DNA of 64,000 nucleotides from Candidatus Mycoplasma haematohominis (lineage in GTDB: Bacteria; Bacillota_I; Bacilli_A; Mycoplasmatales; Mycoplasmoidaceae). Position 1 is the stretch's first letter. Every line of letters begins with the position of its first letter. Location: NCBI RefSeq assembly GCF_902712995.1, contig NZ_CACTIB010000019.1, forward strand, positions 3,013-67,012, read 5' to 3'. The translations under genes and the position numbers were made by a program. The notes under the pieces are model-generated. The model saw nothing but the letters and a program-made list of their open reading frames with translations, had not been told where the DNA came from and did not search any database. Shown in pieces: positions 11,957 to 24,579 of this stretch.

Positions 11957-14900
11957 TTAATTATCCTCTCATATAAGAAAAAATATCTTTTCTCTTATTC
12001 CACTTCTTCAATTTTCTGTGCAAGTTCTTATATTTTGCAATTTATCTATGAATATAAGCGCGTAATCAAACTCTTCATTCTGCGCATTTAAGTCTGTGTG
12101 CTTCCTTATTTGTTTTTCTGGATTATTTAAGTTTGAAATAAGGCCACTGATGTCTTTGCAGTTATCTACTCTTTTTTCTATTTTTTCTGAGGTTTGTTCT
12201 TTGATTTTGTAACTTAAGTTTTTAGCGCTGTAAACCCAGGATATGAGCTCGTTTGAGACGCTTTTTATTAAATAATTCGTGCTTTCTGTTTCTATGTAAT
12301 ATTTACATTTTTCGATTGTTCTCAGAAGATTTATGTAGTCTTGTCAGCTTCATCTAAAGATTTGTTTTATTTCTTGATTTTGTGAGAATATGGATTTGAT
12401 TTCTGAGATTATCTTGTTCATGTCTTTTGTTTTCATGAGGTTTATTGCTTTTTTAAGGACTAAGTTTGTTTGGAATTGGTTTCATTGATTTCTTAAACAG
12501 TTTAGAAATATTTGATTTTCTTGGTAGTCTTCGGTAGTGATGATTACAAAAGATTTATTTTCCTGTTCTGCTTTGTCTATCTTTTCAGATAAGTTTTGGC
12601 ATCTTTCTTGTTGATTTTTGAAATAGGTTCTTGTTATTAAATTTATTTGATCCAAAGATTCTACTTTTGTTAGGTTAAGTATTTGTTTTAGGAATGGAGA
12701 GATATATGGAGTGTTATTGGAGAAAAATATTTGTTTAGAGCAACTGAGTATTGAGTTTTTTAGAAGTTGAAGATCTTTTGGCGAGCTGAAGAGTCTATTC
12801 AGGTTAGTTATAAATACGTTTTCTCATGTTCTTAGATTTGTTTCGCTTATATTTATAACTTCTAGATTTGGGAATTGTTGTTTTAGGCATGTTATTTGTC
12901 AGTGCGTTTGAGAATGCGTAATTATTGTTGCAGTGGAAAGGCTTTTAATTTTTTTCTCTACTCATTTGATTTCTTCTTCTTGAGAGTGGGCTATGTAGGT
13001 TCTAGGCTTTTCCATTGTTGAATGCATTATTTTGTTTTTTATGGTTTGAATGTAGTCCTCTTGTTTTTCTTCTTTTTTGATTTCTGAAATTGTTGTTAGT
13101 TCTTTTATTTTTTCTAGAAAAGGAGAGATTTTTTGGGAATTGCTGGATAGAAAGAGCTTGTCGGAAGATTTAAGTATCGCTTTACAAAAGAGCTGAAAGT
13201 GAGTGGATGAATTGAAGTCGCTATTTAGTTGAATTATGAATATGTTTTTTCACGTGATGTTGTCTATTTCATCTATTAGTTGTATTTTTATTTTGGGAAA
13301 GAGTTTTTCTAATTCGTAGTTTTCAGGCTTTTTATCGGATGCAATAATTATTAAAGAATTAGAAGGGTTTGTTAGTTTAGAGGAGAGTCAAATAATTTCA
13401 TTTTGAGTTGAATTAGCTATGTGGGATACTGCCTTTGTTCCTTCTAAATTTGGATTTTCTAATTTGGAATTTGTTAGTTTGTTTACTAGAGAAAGCGCAT
13501 AGTTAGAAGTTTGCGGATAATTATTAATTTTTTTAGGATGTGTTTTTATTGTTACTAACTCTTTTATTGGATCTAATAAGGAAGATATATTTTGAGAATC
13601 GCTGGAGAAAAATAGTTGGCCAGTATTACTGTATATCGAGTCGCATAAAAGTTGTAGGTGATATTTAGAGAAGAAGTTTTCGTTTAGATTTGGAATTAAT
13701 ATGTTCTCTCACGTTCTATTTTTTATTTCGCTCATTTTTACTATTTCTATGTAGGGAAATAGCCTTTCAAGGCTGAGTATTTCTGAAGAAGTATTTTCGT
13801 AAATAAGAATAGTTGCTGGCCATATTTGAACTAATTGATTTTTGATTCATTTGATTTCTTCTTCTTGGGAGTTGGCCACAAAAAGTATTGGTTTGCGACC
13901 TGTTTTGATTGGATTTTCTAATTTGGAATTTGTTAGTTTGTTTATTAGAGAAAGAGCATAGTTAGAGGTTGGCGGATAACTAATAGTAGGAATTTTGACC
14001 TTTATAAGTTTGTTGCTGACTTCTTTCGTGTGTATCTGTATTTTTTCTTGTATGGATTTGAGAAGTTGTTTGGTTTTCAGATTTCCTATTATTTCTAAAA
14101 ATTCATCACATATTTCTGAATGAGGTTGTTTGTAGAAACCTATTAGTTTGAATATTTCTTTTATGTTGTTCTCTTTTTGTATTGGTTCAATGAAGTATTT
14201 AGCTAACTTTCTGTGTTGAATGTATATTTGTTCGTATTGAATTGAATTTATTGATTGGAAAAGATGTTTTGGAATTTGGTCATAGCTGCTGTATGTAGCT
14301 ACTTCTATTCAATCTAAAAGTAATTTGAATTTTTTTTGAAATATTTTTAGGATTAGTAATTGATACTTGGCTTTGTCTGATTGTTTTTCTAGTTGGATAC
14401 AGAAGTTTTCTAATGGAAGATTTTGTTTTTTTGCTTGCTCTAGTTGTTTAAGTATTAGTTCTTTTTCTGGTGATGTTTGTTCTTCTGGGTGTGGCGCGAT
14501 GGGATGAAAATCTAAGTCTTTTTTGTTAATAAAAGTGCAATGTAATTCCTCCCAATCTTCCATGTTATTTTTTTCATATTGTCAAAAGAAGGTGGGAATA
14601 TCTTGGAATAGATTTTTTAGGGCGATGTCATCTATTTCGTATTCAACATTGCTGATATTTCCTATTACGAAGACTGCCTTTTTATATTTATCTAGTTCTT
14701 TTAAGGCTATTTTGGACTCGTTATTTCTTATTCATTCATCTCATGCTTCTATGTAAGTCTTAAAGTCTAGTTCGTCTGTTCAGTATTCCTTGCTATCTTT
14801 TAATTGATCTGAAAGTTGCTTTTTGAAGATTAATAATTCATTTATGTTGTAAGCGATAATAAGTACTTGTTGAGGATAAATTATTTCTTTTGAGTGAATT

Positions 14901-15076
14901 AAATTTGCAATTTGTAGAGCTGCTATTCTGTGAGCTTCTGATGCGGTTCAACCGCTAATTATGGTGTACTCAGGAAAATTGTTTTTTGATGGCCAATTTG
15001 GAAAATCAATTATTTCGTATTTTTCTTCTGTTTTCTTATTTCTCCATAAATTAAAAAATTTTTTTGTTATTGACAT
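11957..15076 (-). CDS. Giant degenerate UvrD-like protein G (1039 aa)
   Basis: Member of the five-gene family. IISGWTASEAHRIAALQ sits in place of Walker A, and VLIIAYN follows. Unlike F, the middle is made of three short repeats of the motif V/VI-like unit, each ending in a form of FSSDSQNISSLL followed by IKELVT, at about residues 480, 650 and 815. The DEFQD-like segment is missing altogether, so the protein looks like an internal deletion plus duplication. The tail ends FDYALIFIDKL and EKIFFLIWEDN. The ATG overlaps the preceding stop as TAATG (one base shared), which indicates translational coupling. Function unknown; ATPase activity is unlikely. Confidence 0.72.
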
Positions 15077-18000
15077 TATCTGTTTTCTTTTATTAGAAAG
15101 AAGATTTTTTCTTTAGCTTTGCTTTTTCATATTTGTTGGCATTTTTCTATTTCTTTTGTGTCATCTATGAGTATGTATAGATAGTCAGCTGGATCTACTT
15201 CGGAGTTTTCGTGGTTTGTTATACAGTTGCCGTTTGGTTTTAAGTTATCTATAAATTGCTTTAAATTTTTAGATTTGATTTCTGAATTTCTTATTTCTTC
15301 TATTACTTGTTGTTTGGTGTTTCTTGTTATGCAGGGCGATTTGTAGATTCAAGCCATTAATTCGTTAGCAATATCTAGTAACGAATTGTTGTTTTTTATG
15401 TATTGTTTGCAGTTGTTTATTGTTTCTGTGAAGAATATGTAATCCTGTCATTCCCCTCTAAAAAGAGATTTAAATTTAGGGTCTTTTTCGAATATTAGAG
15501 ATTGCTCTTCTATTATGCTTTCCAAGTTATTTACTAACGAGAATTGAATTATTTTTTTTATGAATTTATTGATATGAAATTGACATGCTCTATTTTGGAA
15601 GCAAAAAGAAATAACTTGATCTTCTTTGTAATTTTTAGGTGTTACGATCAGGAAAGATTTATTTAGGTTTTCAGATTTAGTTATGTGTTTAGACAGTTCT
15701 GCAAATTTTTGAGCATTATTGTTGTAGTAAATCTTTTCGGTTGAAATTTTCTCAACAGGTTTCTCAACAGGTTTCTCAACAGGTTTTTCAAAGCGCGAAA
15801 AGTTTTTGAATTGGTTTTGAGGTGTAATTAAGAGACTCAGAATTGGAGAAATAACAGAATTGTTGCTGGATAGGTATAGATTTTCAGTATTGGTATTTAT
15901 GGCTTTAAATAAGAGTTTGGCGTGCTCATATCTTTTGTTTCTTGCTCCGAATAGTTGGTTTAGGTGGACTATGAATATGTTCTTTTTTGTGATGCTTGTT
16001 ATTTGACTTATTTTTTGTATTTCTATGTTGGGGAAGTTGCTGGTTAAAGATGGCACTCCTTTTTTAGGGTAATGAGCAACGACGATTGTTGTATTGCTTG
16101 GTTGTATTAGGTTACATTTAATTCAATCGATTTCTTCTTGATCGGTTTTGGCAATGAAGGTTTTTGCATTCAGTTTTGTAATTCTTTCTTTGATTTCTTC
16201 TATTACTTGTTCTGTTGTTTTCTTTCTTATTAAATCTGGTTCATCTTTGTAGTATTCCTGTCTAAGAATTTCTGGTTCTTTGGGTTTTGGTTGAGATTGA
16301 GGTTGAGATTGAGGTTTTGTGAATTGAATTTTTGAGATTCCTGAGTTAGTTTTGAAATCAGTTACTTTTGAATTATTGAGAAAGTTGTGATTAACTTGTT
16401 TTGGAGGGATTGGTTTGTCAATTACTTCTGTGTATTTAGGTTTTTCTCTTGGTATGGCGATAGTGGAGTAAGTAGTGGAAGATTCATATGTTTGAGATTT
16501 TTTATAGAGTCCCGAAGATGGCGAGTAGACTCTAAATTTTTTTGTTTCGTATTCGCAGTATGCAAATATCTTTTCTTTTGCCAGGCTTAAATCTTGTTGC
16601 GTTGGCTCTTTTTCTGATGTTATGAAAGCTATTTTAGGAACATATTTGCTTGCTGTAATCTTGATCTGAGCTATCTGATAATTAATTTTTTGGGATTCAT
16701 TTTCTATTCTTTTTTGTATTTCTTTTTCGTATATTGTTTTTGTAAATGGATGAATGATGTCTAATAGTGTGTTTAGTGTTCGGGGATGCGCTTTACTTTG
16801 TACTATTTTCGTAAATACATTTTTTATTGAAGGTTCTCGTTGAACTTGCTTTATTTTCTCTTTTATATTTTCCTCTGTTGGGCTTAGCGGAGATAAATAA
16901 CTGTATTGTTTTATTTCATTAAGTAATTCTTTTGGTATTTGACTGAAACTGCCAAAGTTTGATATTTTTAACCAATTTGTGAAAAATCTGTATTCATTTA
17001 TGAATATTTGGGGAAGTAGGCTGTTGTATTTTTTAGTTTCTTCTCATGTATTTGTGTAAATCAGGATGTCTTTATATGAATACCCTTGTCTTTGAAGTTT
17101 TAATATTTCTTCTATTATTGTTGGCGGATCGAAAACTTCTTTTTTTAGAATTTCTTGAGTTTCATTAGGTTTTGTGGCGCGTGCGTTATAGATTTCGAAG
17201 GAATTGCTTTTTTCAGGAGAATAAATAAATATTTTTTCTCTTGCAAGGTTTAGATTTTCTGAGGTTGGAGCTATTTTTTTAGTTAAGAAAACTATTTTTG
17301 CTTTTTTAGTATTGTTATTTACTTTGCCGGCTATCTTATAAGTTTCTTTTTTTGATTTTTCCAGTATTTTTCGCTGTATTTCTCTTGAATATATTTTTTT
17401 GGTTATTGGATTAATTAGGTTTAGAAATTCTTTTCTTATTTCTGCTTTTTCCCTTTTAACTACTATATTTTGAAATATGGTTTTTATTAAGCTTTCTCTT
17501 TGTACTTTTTCAATTACTTGTTTTGTTTGATAATCGGAAAGTGTGAATGAGTCTATGTATTGGTATTCTCTAATTGAGCTAAGTAACTTTCTGTTTATTT
17601 GATTGAAATTGGCTAAATTTGAGATCTCTAATCAATCTATGAAAAATTTGTATTCGTTTTTGAATAGTTCGGGAACTAATTCATTGTATTTTTTTGTCCC
17701 TAGTTGAGTTGTTGTATAGATAAAGATGTCTTTGTAAGAGTAACCTTCGTGTTGTAGTTTGTATATTTCTCTAAGAAGAACATTGTGATCACTTAATTGT
17801 TCAGATGTTTTTTTGGTTTGGATTGTTTTTTTAGTTTCGATTTCTTTTTTTCCTTTTGAAGCAGGCTTCGCATAAACACTTTGAGCATTTTTTTGCTTAA
17901 ATGTTGAGGGAGTTTCTTCTTTTAAGAGCTTAGAGGCTAGTTCTTCTATTGAGTCGTCTTGTTGGGGTGTAGCCGCTTGAGTTGAGAAATCTAATGAATT

Positions 18001-18534
18001 TTTATTTATGTGTATGTAGTCTGTTTCTTCATTTCATTGTTTCATGTCATTTCTTTCGTATTGTCAGAAAAAAATGACGACATTTCTGAAGAGTAGTTTG
18101 ATGGCGTTAAGGTTTACAAAGTAGCTCTGGTCTTTTATGTTTCCTATGAGGAAAACTAGTTTTCTTTCTTGAGCTATTTTGTAGTTTTTAACTACTATTC
18201 TTTGTTTTGATTGTTCCGTTTTTTCTTTTTTGAAGAAATTATTTTGTAGTTCTGTATAGGAGGTGTAGCCTACGTGGTTGGCTCAGTGTTTATGGTTGGG
18301 TTCTAGAATAGTTTGGAATTCTTCTTTGAATAGTTTTAGGTCTTGTGGATTGTAGGCAACTATGAGTATTTGCTGAGGTCTTTCTATTTTTTCTTGTTCT
18401 ATGAAGTTGACAGCTTTTATAGCTGCTAATTTATTGGTGTTTTGTTTGTTTCAGCCATGTATTATTGAGGATTTGTAGGGGCTTTTTAGTACTTCTATTT
18501 GAGAGGATGTTATTTCTTCTCAATTAACGTTCAT
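15076..18534 (-). CDS. Giant degenerate UvrD-like protein H (1152 aa)
   Basis: Family N-terminus with IIHGWNKQNTNKLAAIK instead of a P-loop. Here the duplicated part is the module matching the helicase 2B/motif IV region: QGYSYKDILIYTNT...FFTNWLKIS occurs twice, near residues 270 and 460. A low-complexity stretch follows (about 700-780), with Gln-Ser-Pro repeats, then a single motif V/VI-like unit ending LYLSSNNSVISP, a VEKP repeat, and the common tail ending IWKSKAKEKIFFLI. The start lies 24 bases after the stop of the upstream giant. No Shine-Dalgarno sequence is visible. Homology to UvrD is inference from aligned motif positions. Confidence 0.72.
15751..15786. repeat. 12-bp tandem repeat, 3 copies, in-frame
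   Basis: Three exact copies of ctcaacaggttt inside the gene at 15076-18534. They encode VEKP repeats in a linker just before the common tail. The unit is a multiple of three, so copy-number change would alter linker length without breaking the frame. Confidence 0.9.
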
Positions 18535-18558
18535 TAATTGGAGGTTTCAGTTTAGAAA

Positions 18559-21500
18559 TTAAGAAAGTATAAACAGAAGAACTTTATCTCTGGCTCTACT
18601 CTTCCATAATTTTTCGTAGGTTTCTGAATCTTGGTTGTAGTCGTCAATTAGTACCAGAACATGATCGAACGTTTGAGGTGAATTACTTATATCTATGTAT
18701 TTTTTAACGTAATTAATTTCCGGTGTTAGTCTAGAAGAAAAATTTTCTACGCTTGAGGAGTTGGTTAATAGGCTGGATATTGAATTTACTGTATTTTGTT
18801 TTTCTTGTAGTGTTAGATATTTAGATTTGTATATTCAAGAATATATTTCATTTGATAGGTTGGAAAGAAGGTTGTAAGTGTTTGTTTCTTCTTTTAAGTA
18901 TTGTTTGCATTTATTTATTGTTTCTAGTAAGGTTATGTAGTCTGGCCATTCTGCTTTAAATATTTTTTTGAATTCTGTGTCTTTTAGGAACATGAATTTA
19001 AGTGACTTGAGTATTTCTTCCATGTTGTTTGTTTGTGTTAAAGAGATGATTGTTTTTATAAATCTGTTTATGTGGAATTGTGTGCTTTGGTTTGGGAAAC
19101 AGTAGGTAAGTATTTGGTTTTCTTGGTAGTCTCTTGTTGTTAGGACTATTAAAGATTTGTTTAGTTCTTGAGATTCTCTTATTTTTTTGGAGAGAGTTAG
19201 GAATCTAGATTTATTGTTTGTGAAAGTGTATTGTTCTTCTTGGTATTTGGTGTAAGTTGTTGGTTGGTAGGAGATTTCTAGTTGTTTAGTTTCAATCTGT
19301 GGAGTTTCAATCTGTGAAACCGATGCTGTAATAGTTAAGTCTTGAATTTGTTGTAGGTAGGGTGAGATGTTAGGAGAATCGCTGGTTAGGAATAGTCTTT
19401 TTCTTGAACTAGTTATTGCTTTGTAGAAGTATCTTGAGTGGATGTGATGATGACTTCATGCGCCAAAAGATTTGTTTAGTTGCATTATGAAGACGTTGTC
19501 TCATTTTTGGTTTTCTATTTGCATCATTGGAAGAACCTTTATTCCTGGAAAGTAGCTATTTAGAAGTTTTATTTCTTCTTGTTTTTTTGTTGCTACTAGG
19601 ATTACTGAGTTGTCTGGATCTGTTAATTTAGACTTAACTCACATGATTTCTTCTAGCTGTGAGTTAGCTATATAAGTAATTGGTTTTTCTCCGGGTAAAT
19701 CTGGATTTTCTATTTTTATACCTGTTAGTTTGTTTAGAAGAGTTAGGGAATAATTGGAGGATTGGGAGTATTCTTGTTTCAGTAATCTTCCTTTGAATAT
19801 ATTTAGTTGACTTCTTAGTTCCTGTATTCTTATTTCTTTGGTGTATATATCTGATCTGTTTTTGGAGATGAATAAGACATGGTTGACGTATTTAATTATT
19901 TGTGATATTCAATCTAGTTCTTCTTCAGCTAGTAAGTAGTAGTCAACAATTATTAAAGCTTCTATGTGTTTATTGCAGGCTTCTTCAAGTTTTTTGTCTG
20001 TATTTATTGCGTACTCTCATATATAGAAAGAATCAATAAATTTGAAGTCTCCTGTTTGAGGTTTTGTGTATTTATATTTGTGGAAAATCTTGTATATCTC
20101 TTTTATTTCTTCTTTGCTTCATAGAGAAGTTAGTTCTTTATCTGCTTCGAATTCAAATTCTTTGGTTATCTGGGTTTTAATTCTGTCTATTTTGTACATG
20201 TAATTTATGGAGTCGTAGTATTGGTCTCATTTTTCTTTGGGTACTTTAAATTCTTGAAATATTTTTTCTATGAAAGCTTTCTTGTTGACTATTGCTCCAA
20301 AGCTTTGTATTTTTTGAGAAATTGCGCATAGCAATCCGTCTATGAAACAGCTGTTGATGTCATATTGGAAGGTTGCTTTTCTTCAGAAAATTGGTTTTGT
20401 GGAAATTATGAATATTTTTTCTGGATCTATATTCTTACTTATTAGATCTTCTATTTTTGATTTGACATCATGTAGTATTTCTTCTCCTGTTAGCCCTTCT
20501 AGTAAGGTTTCTCGGTAGTTAGATAGGGCTTTTTTCCTTTGTTCTATTGAATTTATTGATTCACTTGTTTCTTGTAATTCATTTATTTCTTCTATTTTTG
20601 TAGGTAAGTAAATGTTTGTAGTTTCTATTTTTGTTAAGTTTTTAATTTCTTGTAAATATTGAGAGATGTTAGGAGAATCGCTGGATAGGAATAGGTTTTT
20701 CTTAGAGCTTGTTATTGCTTTGTAGAAGTATCTTGAATGGATGTGATTGTGACTTCAGGTACCAAATGATTTATTTAGTTGGATAACGAAAACGTTTTCT
20801 CATTTTTGATCTTTTAATTCACTTATTGGAAGTATTTTGTCTTCTGGGAAATGTTGTTTTATGTAATAGAGTTCTTTCTTTTTATCTTGGGTTAAGAGAA
20901 TTATGTAGTCAGATATATCTTTGGTTTTTGATTGTATTCAACCTATTTCTTCTTCTAGGGAGTTGGCTATGTAAGTAATTGGTTTTTCTCCTGGTATATT
21001 TTGATTTTCTATTTTTAGACCTGTTAGTTGATTTAGAAGAGATAGGGCAGAGTTTGAGGTTTGTGAGTATTCTTCGGAGATTGTTATCGGATTAAAGATT
21101 TGACATTTATTTCTTATATTTTTTATTCTTCTTTCTTTTTGGTAGAGGGAAGAGTTGTGTTTTGATATGAATAAAGTATTTTTTGCATGTTTAGTTATTT
21201 TTTCTAGTCAATCTAATTCTTCTTCTGCTAGTAAGTAGTAATCGATAAATATTAGGCATTCGACGTATTTTCAGCAGGCAACATGTATTTTATTGTCACT
21301 ACTTAGTCATTCTTGTCTGTATAAAACATCTATGAATATGTACTCATTTGATTTTGGAGTGTTGTATTTGAATTGTTGATGCAGGTTATATATGATTTCA
21401 ATTTCTTTTGGATTTCATAGTTGTCTTAGGCTCATGTCGCCTTGGAAAACTTTTAATTGTGTGGCTTGGTTAGTTCTTCTGTCTTCTTTGTACATGTAGT

Positions 21501-24500
21501 TCATGGAATCGTAGTAATAGTCTCATTTGTTTTCTGAAATATTGTTGCTTTCGAAGTATTTTTGAATTAGAGATTTTTTGATAGATATCGGTTGATAATT
21601 GTTCTTTCTTCCTGAAAGAGTTTCTAGTAAGTCATTGAAAGTGAAGATGTTTATTAGCGAATCTGGGATTTGTTTTTTTCAGAATGTTGGATTATTTGAA
21701 ATTACGAATATTTTTCCTCTTTCAACTCCTGATTGGATTTGTAGGTTTATTTTTTCTTTTACGCTTTGTATTATTTCTTCGTCTGTTAGTCCTTCTAATA
21801 TGGTTTCTTTAGAGTTATAGATTGCTTGTTTTCTTATTTCTGATGAGTTAATAGGAATACTTGTTGTTTGAGGAATACTTGTTGTTTGAGGAATACTTGT
21901 TGTTTGAGGAATACTTGTTGTTTGAGGAATACTTGTTGTTTGAGGAATACTTGTTGTCGCCAATATTGGCCTTTCAATTTCATTTGATTCTTTAATTGGA
22001 GTTTCTAATTTAGTTAGGTCTTTAATTGTTTTTAGATAAGGAGAAATATCTGGAGAATCGCTGGATAGGAATAGGTTTTTCTTTGAACTGGTTATTGCTT
22101 TGTAGAAGTATCTTGAGTGGATATGGTTGTGACTTCAAGTTCCGAATTGTTTATTCAGGCGTATTATGAAAACATTGTCATATTTTTGGTTTCCTATAGC
22201 GCTTATCTGAAAGACGTTTGTATTAGGGAATAATTGTTTGATATGAGAAATGTCTTTTCCTTCATGTGAAGCTACTAGGATTACAGAATTTGAGGGATCT
22301 GTTAATTTGGATTTGATTCATTCATTTTCTTCTTCTAGAGAGTTAGCTATGTAGGATATAGGCTGATTTCCTATTAGATTTGGGTTGTTTAGGTTTGAAT
22401 TAGTTAGTTTGTTTAGTAGAGTTAGAGCGTAATTAGTAGTTGTTTCGTATTCTTCTGAGATTGGTCCGGCGTTTAGTATTAGGAAGTTGTTTCTGAATTT
22501 TCTTATTCTTTTTTCATTTGCATATACACTTGAGTTGGTTTTTGAGATTGCTAGTACCTGATCTACATATTTAATTACTTCTGTTATTCAATCTAGTTCT
22601 TCTTCTGATAGTAGGTGGTGTTCAATAATTATTAATGCTTCTATGTGTTTAATACATGCTTCTTCAATTTTTTGTCTAGTGCTGAAGTATTCTGGATAGT
22701 GGAGAACATCTAGGAAGTTGTATTCGTTTAGTAAATGTCTTTCTTCTTTTTGGTATTGGGAATAGATACTGTGTAGTTCGTTTATTTCTTGTCTACTTAG
22801 TTCACTTTTTAAGTACGGATTTTCTTGTGCGTCATATAGAGATGTAATTGGCCTTCTTTTTTGTTTGGATTCTTGATTTATTAAGTTAATTAGTGTGTAA
22901 TAGTTGTTTCATAGTTCTACTGGAATAGATAGTCTTTCTAAGTGTTTTTGAATTAAGGCTTTTTTGGTGGTTATTGAAGTTAGTTTTTCTTGGCAGTTGG
23001 AGATTGTTTTTAGGAAGTTTTCTGGAGATTCTATTTTTACTTGATAGTTGGATAAGTTTTGTGATCACGTGTAGGGTATAGAGGAGATAACGAATATTTT
23101 TTGTGCTGGTATGTTTTGACTTATTAGGTTTTCTATTTTTTCTTTGACATCATGTAGTATTTCTTTTTCTGTTAGGCTTTCTAGTATTGCTTTTCCTTTG
23201 TTTTGAATAGCTTGTTTTCTTATTTCTTCTGATTTATTTAAGTTGTTTGTTGGTTCTTGATTTGGTAGATTTGCTATTTCTTTGGCTTGGACGAAAGGAA
23301 TTTTTAGGGCTTTGTATTCTTGGGGTTTTTCTGAGAAGCTAGGTCAGCAGAAGATGGTTTCTTTAGCTAAAGTTAGCTCTTTTGCTGTTGGTTCTTCTTT
23401 TGTTATTAGGAATCCGAAAGTTGGTTTATCAGTTATTTCTTCTGATTTGGTTCTGGCTAGTTGATAATTAATTTCCCTTGATTTTTCTTCTATTTTCTTT
23501 TTTATTTCTCTTATGTTTTGTTTTTGAGTGTAGTATTGGGTTATTTCTAGAAAGGTATTTCAGGTTTCTGGGTTTCTTTTTTGTAGTTGAGTTATTAGAC
23601 CTAGGGTTTCGAATATTTCTATTATTTGGTTTGTAGATTGAATTTTGCTTATTATTTCTTGAGCTATTGATTTATTTTGCAGGTATATGAATTCATGTTT
23701 GTAGCTGTTTACTGAGTTGAGTAGTTCTGGAGGGATTTGTTCATAGGTTTCTAGTTTGGCTATTTCTAGTCAATCTATGAATATTTTGAATTCATTGTGG
23801 AATAATTCCGGGAGTATTCTGTTGTATTTTATTTTTTCTTCTTCTGTGTTTGTATAGATGCAGCAGCTTCTAAAGGAGTATCCTTGTTTTTGTAGTTCTT
23901 TTATTTTTTTGCTTATTCAGAAGCTGTCAAATGGTATTTCTTCTGTTTCACTTATTAATTTATTTATGTCTTGATCATCTATTTCAGTGTGTTCAATTAC
24001 GTTTTGACTTATCTTAAGATCTATTTCGAATTTATTTATTACTAGATATTGTTTTTGTTCTGGATCGAATTTGTCCATGTCATTTCTTTCGTATTGTCAG
24101 AAGAAGGTGTCTACGTGCTGGCATAGTACTTTTATGAATTGTGAATTTACTGGGTATGGATGACCTTTTATGTTTCCTATGAAGAAAATTAGTTTGCATT
24201 TTTCGGCTATTTGTTTAGTTAGCGCAACTTGTTTTTCTGTTCCGTCTGGATTTTTTTGCTTGACTAGAAAATTATTTTTTAGGTTTTCGTAGGATAAATA
24301 CTCTATTTGGTCTACTCAATTTTGGTTTTCTGGGTTTAGGGCGTTCTTTAATTCTTCTTTAAATAGGTTTAGATCTTGTGGGTCGTAGGCAACTATTAGT
24401 AACTGTTTAGGTCTTTCTATTTTTTTGGTATCTATTATGGTTTCTATCTTTATTGCTGCTAATTTTTGGGTTTCTTGTTTATTTCAGCCGTAGATTATTG

Positions 24501-24567
24501 AGGATTGGTAGGGTTTGTTTAATACTTCTATTTGAGAAGCAGTTAATTGTTCTCAATTTGTGCTCAT
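18559..24567 (-). CDS. Giant degenerate UvrD-like protein I, triplicated (2002 aa)
   Basis: The largest gene of the window. Residues 1-850 form a complete family unit: IIYGWNKQETQKLAAIK in the Walker A position, a 2B-like module near 350, an IEALIIIEHHLLSEEEL segment in place of DEFQD, and an SRYFYKAITSSKKNLFLSS segment in place of motif VI. The part from about residue 400 onward is then repeated twice more, ending near residues 1306 and 1742, each time with LEGLT(D/G)EEI, an (F/V)DYYLLAEEELDW box, an ISKxxSxIY box and an HIHSRYFYKAITSS box. The common tail ends SRARDKVLLFILS. The arginine of motif VI and the P-loop lysine are absent throughout. An 18-bp repeat lies between the first and second units. 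Confidence 0.75.
21853..21956. repeat. 18-bp tandem repeat, 5 full copies plus part
   Basis: The unit ggaatacttgttgtttga recurs exactly every 18 bases. On the minus strand it encodes TSIPQT repeats in the linker between the first and second modules of the giant gene at 18559-24567. Identical copies imply recent expansion. Confidence 0.95.
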
Positions 24568-24579
24568 GGAGGTAAAGAA

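Noticed and set aside
21853..21956. Possible CRISPR-like direct repeats
   Set aside because: Units are contiguous without spacers and lie in frame in a coding sequence.
24568..24579. acctcc before the starts at 24567 and near 18534 as a ribosome-binding signal
   Set aside because: It matches the anti-Shine-Dalgarno sequence rather than its complement, so it cannot pair with 16S rRNA; probably shared ancestry or chance.
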